Source: an uncultured Bacteroidota bacterium
GTDB taxonomy: Bacteria; Bacteroidota; Bacteroidia; Chitinophagales; Chitinophagaceae
Direction of reading: 5' to 3'
NCBI GenBank assembly: GCA_903905685.1
Contig: CAIVHI010000221.1
Span: 1-6,754 of the forward strand
DNA: 6,754 nucleotides
The translations under genes and the position numbers were made by a program. Below are positions 6,341-6,754 of this stretch, piece after piece (position 1 is the stretch's first letter; each line of letters starts with the position of its first letter). A model generated the notes under the pieces. The model saw only the letters and a list, made by a program, of their open reading frames with translations. It was not told the DNA's origin and did not search any database.

Positions 6341-6754
6341 ATGTATAGCGGCCCCGTAGTCTACTTCAATTTTCAAGACGGTATAGACCCCGTTAAGGTC
6401 AATAAGTTCATCCAGTTCACCACCGAGGCAGTGAAGCACTACAAGCCGTCGGAACTCTACTTCATGATATCGAGCAGCGGCGGCGATGTGGACTCCGGAT
6501 TTGCGCTTTACAACTTTCTCGTTTCTCTGCAAGGCCAAATGCACATTACGATGCACAATGTGGGTGCCATAGACTCCATAGCCAACGTGATATTCCTCGC
6601 AGGGCAAAAACGCTATGCCGCTCCCAATGCTTCGTTCCTGTTTCATGGCATCAATGTCACCTTGCAGGGCATCTTCACCATCAGTGCCGTGAAGGAGCAC
6701 CTCAGCAGATTGGAAATCCGCGAAAACCGAATCATCGACACCGTCATGAAGCAC
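6341..6754 (+). CDS. ClpP-like serine protease (N-terminal part, cut by window edge)
   Basis: This is the first 138 codons of a ClpP/crotonase-fold serine protease. The ClpP oxyanion-hole motif is seen as SSSGGDVDSGFALYN (44-58; ClpP has a PGG here). The nucleophile region is NVGAIDSIANVIFLAG (73-88), with Ser79 as the expected nucleophile, followed by KRYAAPNASFLFHG with His102 as the catalytic His. The Ser-His spacing is 23 residues against 25 in E. coli ClpP; the two missing residues fall in the AG-K-R turn. The catalytic Asp should lie beyond the window. The protein starts directly with the first strand and has no propeptide. An in-frame TAG at 6323..6325 precedes ATG 6341, so the start is secure. 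It diverges from the cytochrome operon. It could be an accessory ClpP-like peptidase rather than the housekeeping clpP; no Clp ATPase gene is visible here. Confidence 0.85.
   Translation, partial: MYSGPVVYFNFQDGIDPVKVNKFIQFTTEAVKHYKPSELYFMISSSGGDVDSGFALYNFLVSLQGQMHITMHNVGAIDSIANVIFLAGQKRYAAPNASFLFHGINVTLQGIFTISAVKEHLSRLEIRENRIIDTVMKH

Noticed and set aside
6317..6754. 145-codon open frame on the minus strand at the right edge
   Set aside because: It is antisense to the ClpP-like gene, whose plus-strand product shows the GG, Ser and His motifs in the right order.

Overview
The window looks like a chromosomal piece of a Bacteroidota genome of fairly high GC for that phylum. Three things suggest this. 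No start codon has a recognisable Shine-Dalgarno sequence. Two intergenic regions carry Bacteroidota-type promoter words (TAnnTTTG, in one case with a TTTG 20 bases upstream). The protein types (PorP/OprP-like porin, Rieske lipoprotein, DUF1111 cytochrome) also fit an outer-membrane-bearing member of this phylum. The assignment is inference; no taxonomic marker gene is present.

Layout. Every gene except the rightmost lies on the minus strand, so transcription runs right to left. At the right edge, 6341..6754 (+) is the N-terminal part of a ClpP-like serine protease. It diverges across a 210-base promoter region from a three-gene minus-strand operon. In order of transcription this operon encodes a di-heme c-type cytochrome of the DUF1111/'thiol oxidoreductase' type (4910..6130), a small Rieske [2Fe-2S] lipoprotein (4476..4907) and an outer-membrane porin (3205..4479). 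The first two genes are 2 bases apart and the last two overlap as ATGA, so the three are almost certainly co-transcribed. The likely theme is envelope redox chemistry: two lipid-anchored or exported redox proteins made together with an outer-membrane channel.

A gap of 384 bases follows (2821..3204). Its right half is GC-rich and contains a coding-like 47-codon frame (3031..3174) that may be a small gene or the C-terminal remnant of a lost gene. Its left half is AT-rich non-coding DNA with a possible promoter. Next comes a class I SAM-dependent methyltransferase resembling the TylF/MycF group (1963..2820), then 47 bases holding a hairpin and a 12-base palindrome, then sbcD (689..1915) and the first 227 codons of sbcC (1..681, running off the left edge). 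sbcD and sbcC are 7 bases apart and form the usual SbcCD nuclease operon.

No tRNA, rRNA, CRISPR array, insertion sequence or long repeat was seen. The main points of interest are the cytochrome-Rieske-porin operon, the orphan coding tail after the porin, the divergent ClpP-like protease with an Asp before its nucleophile, and the palindromic spacer in front of sbcD.
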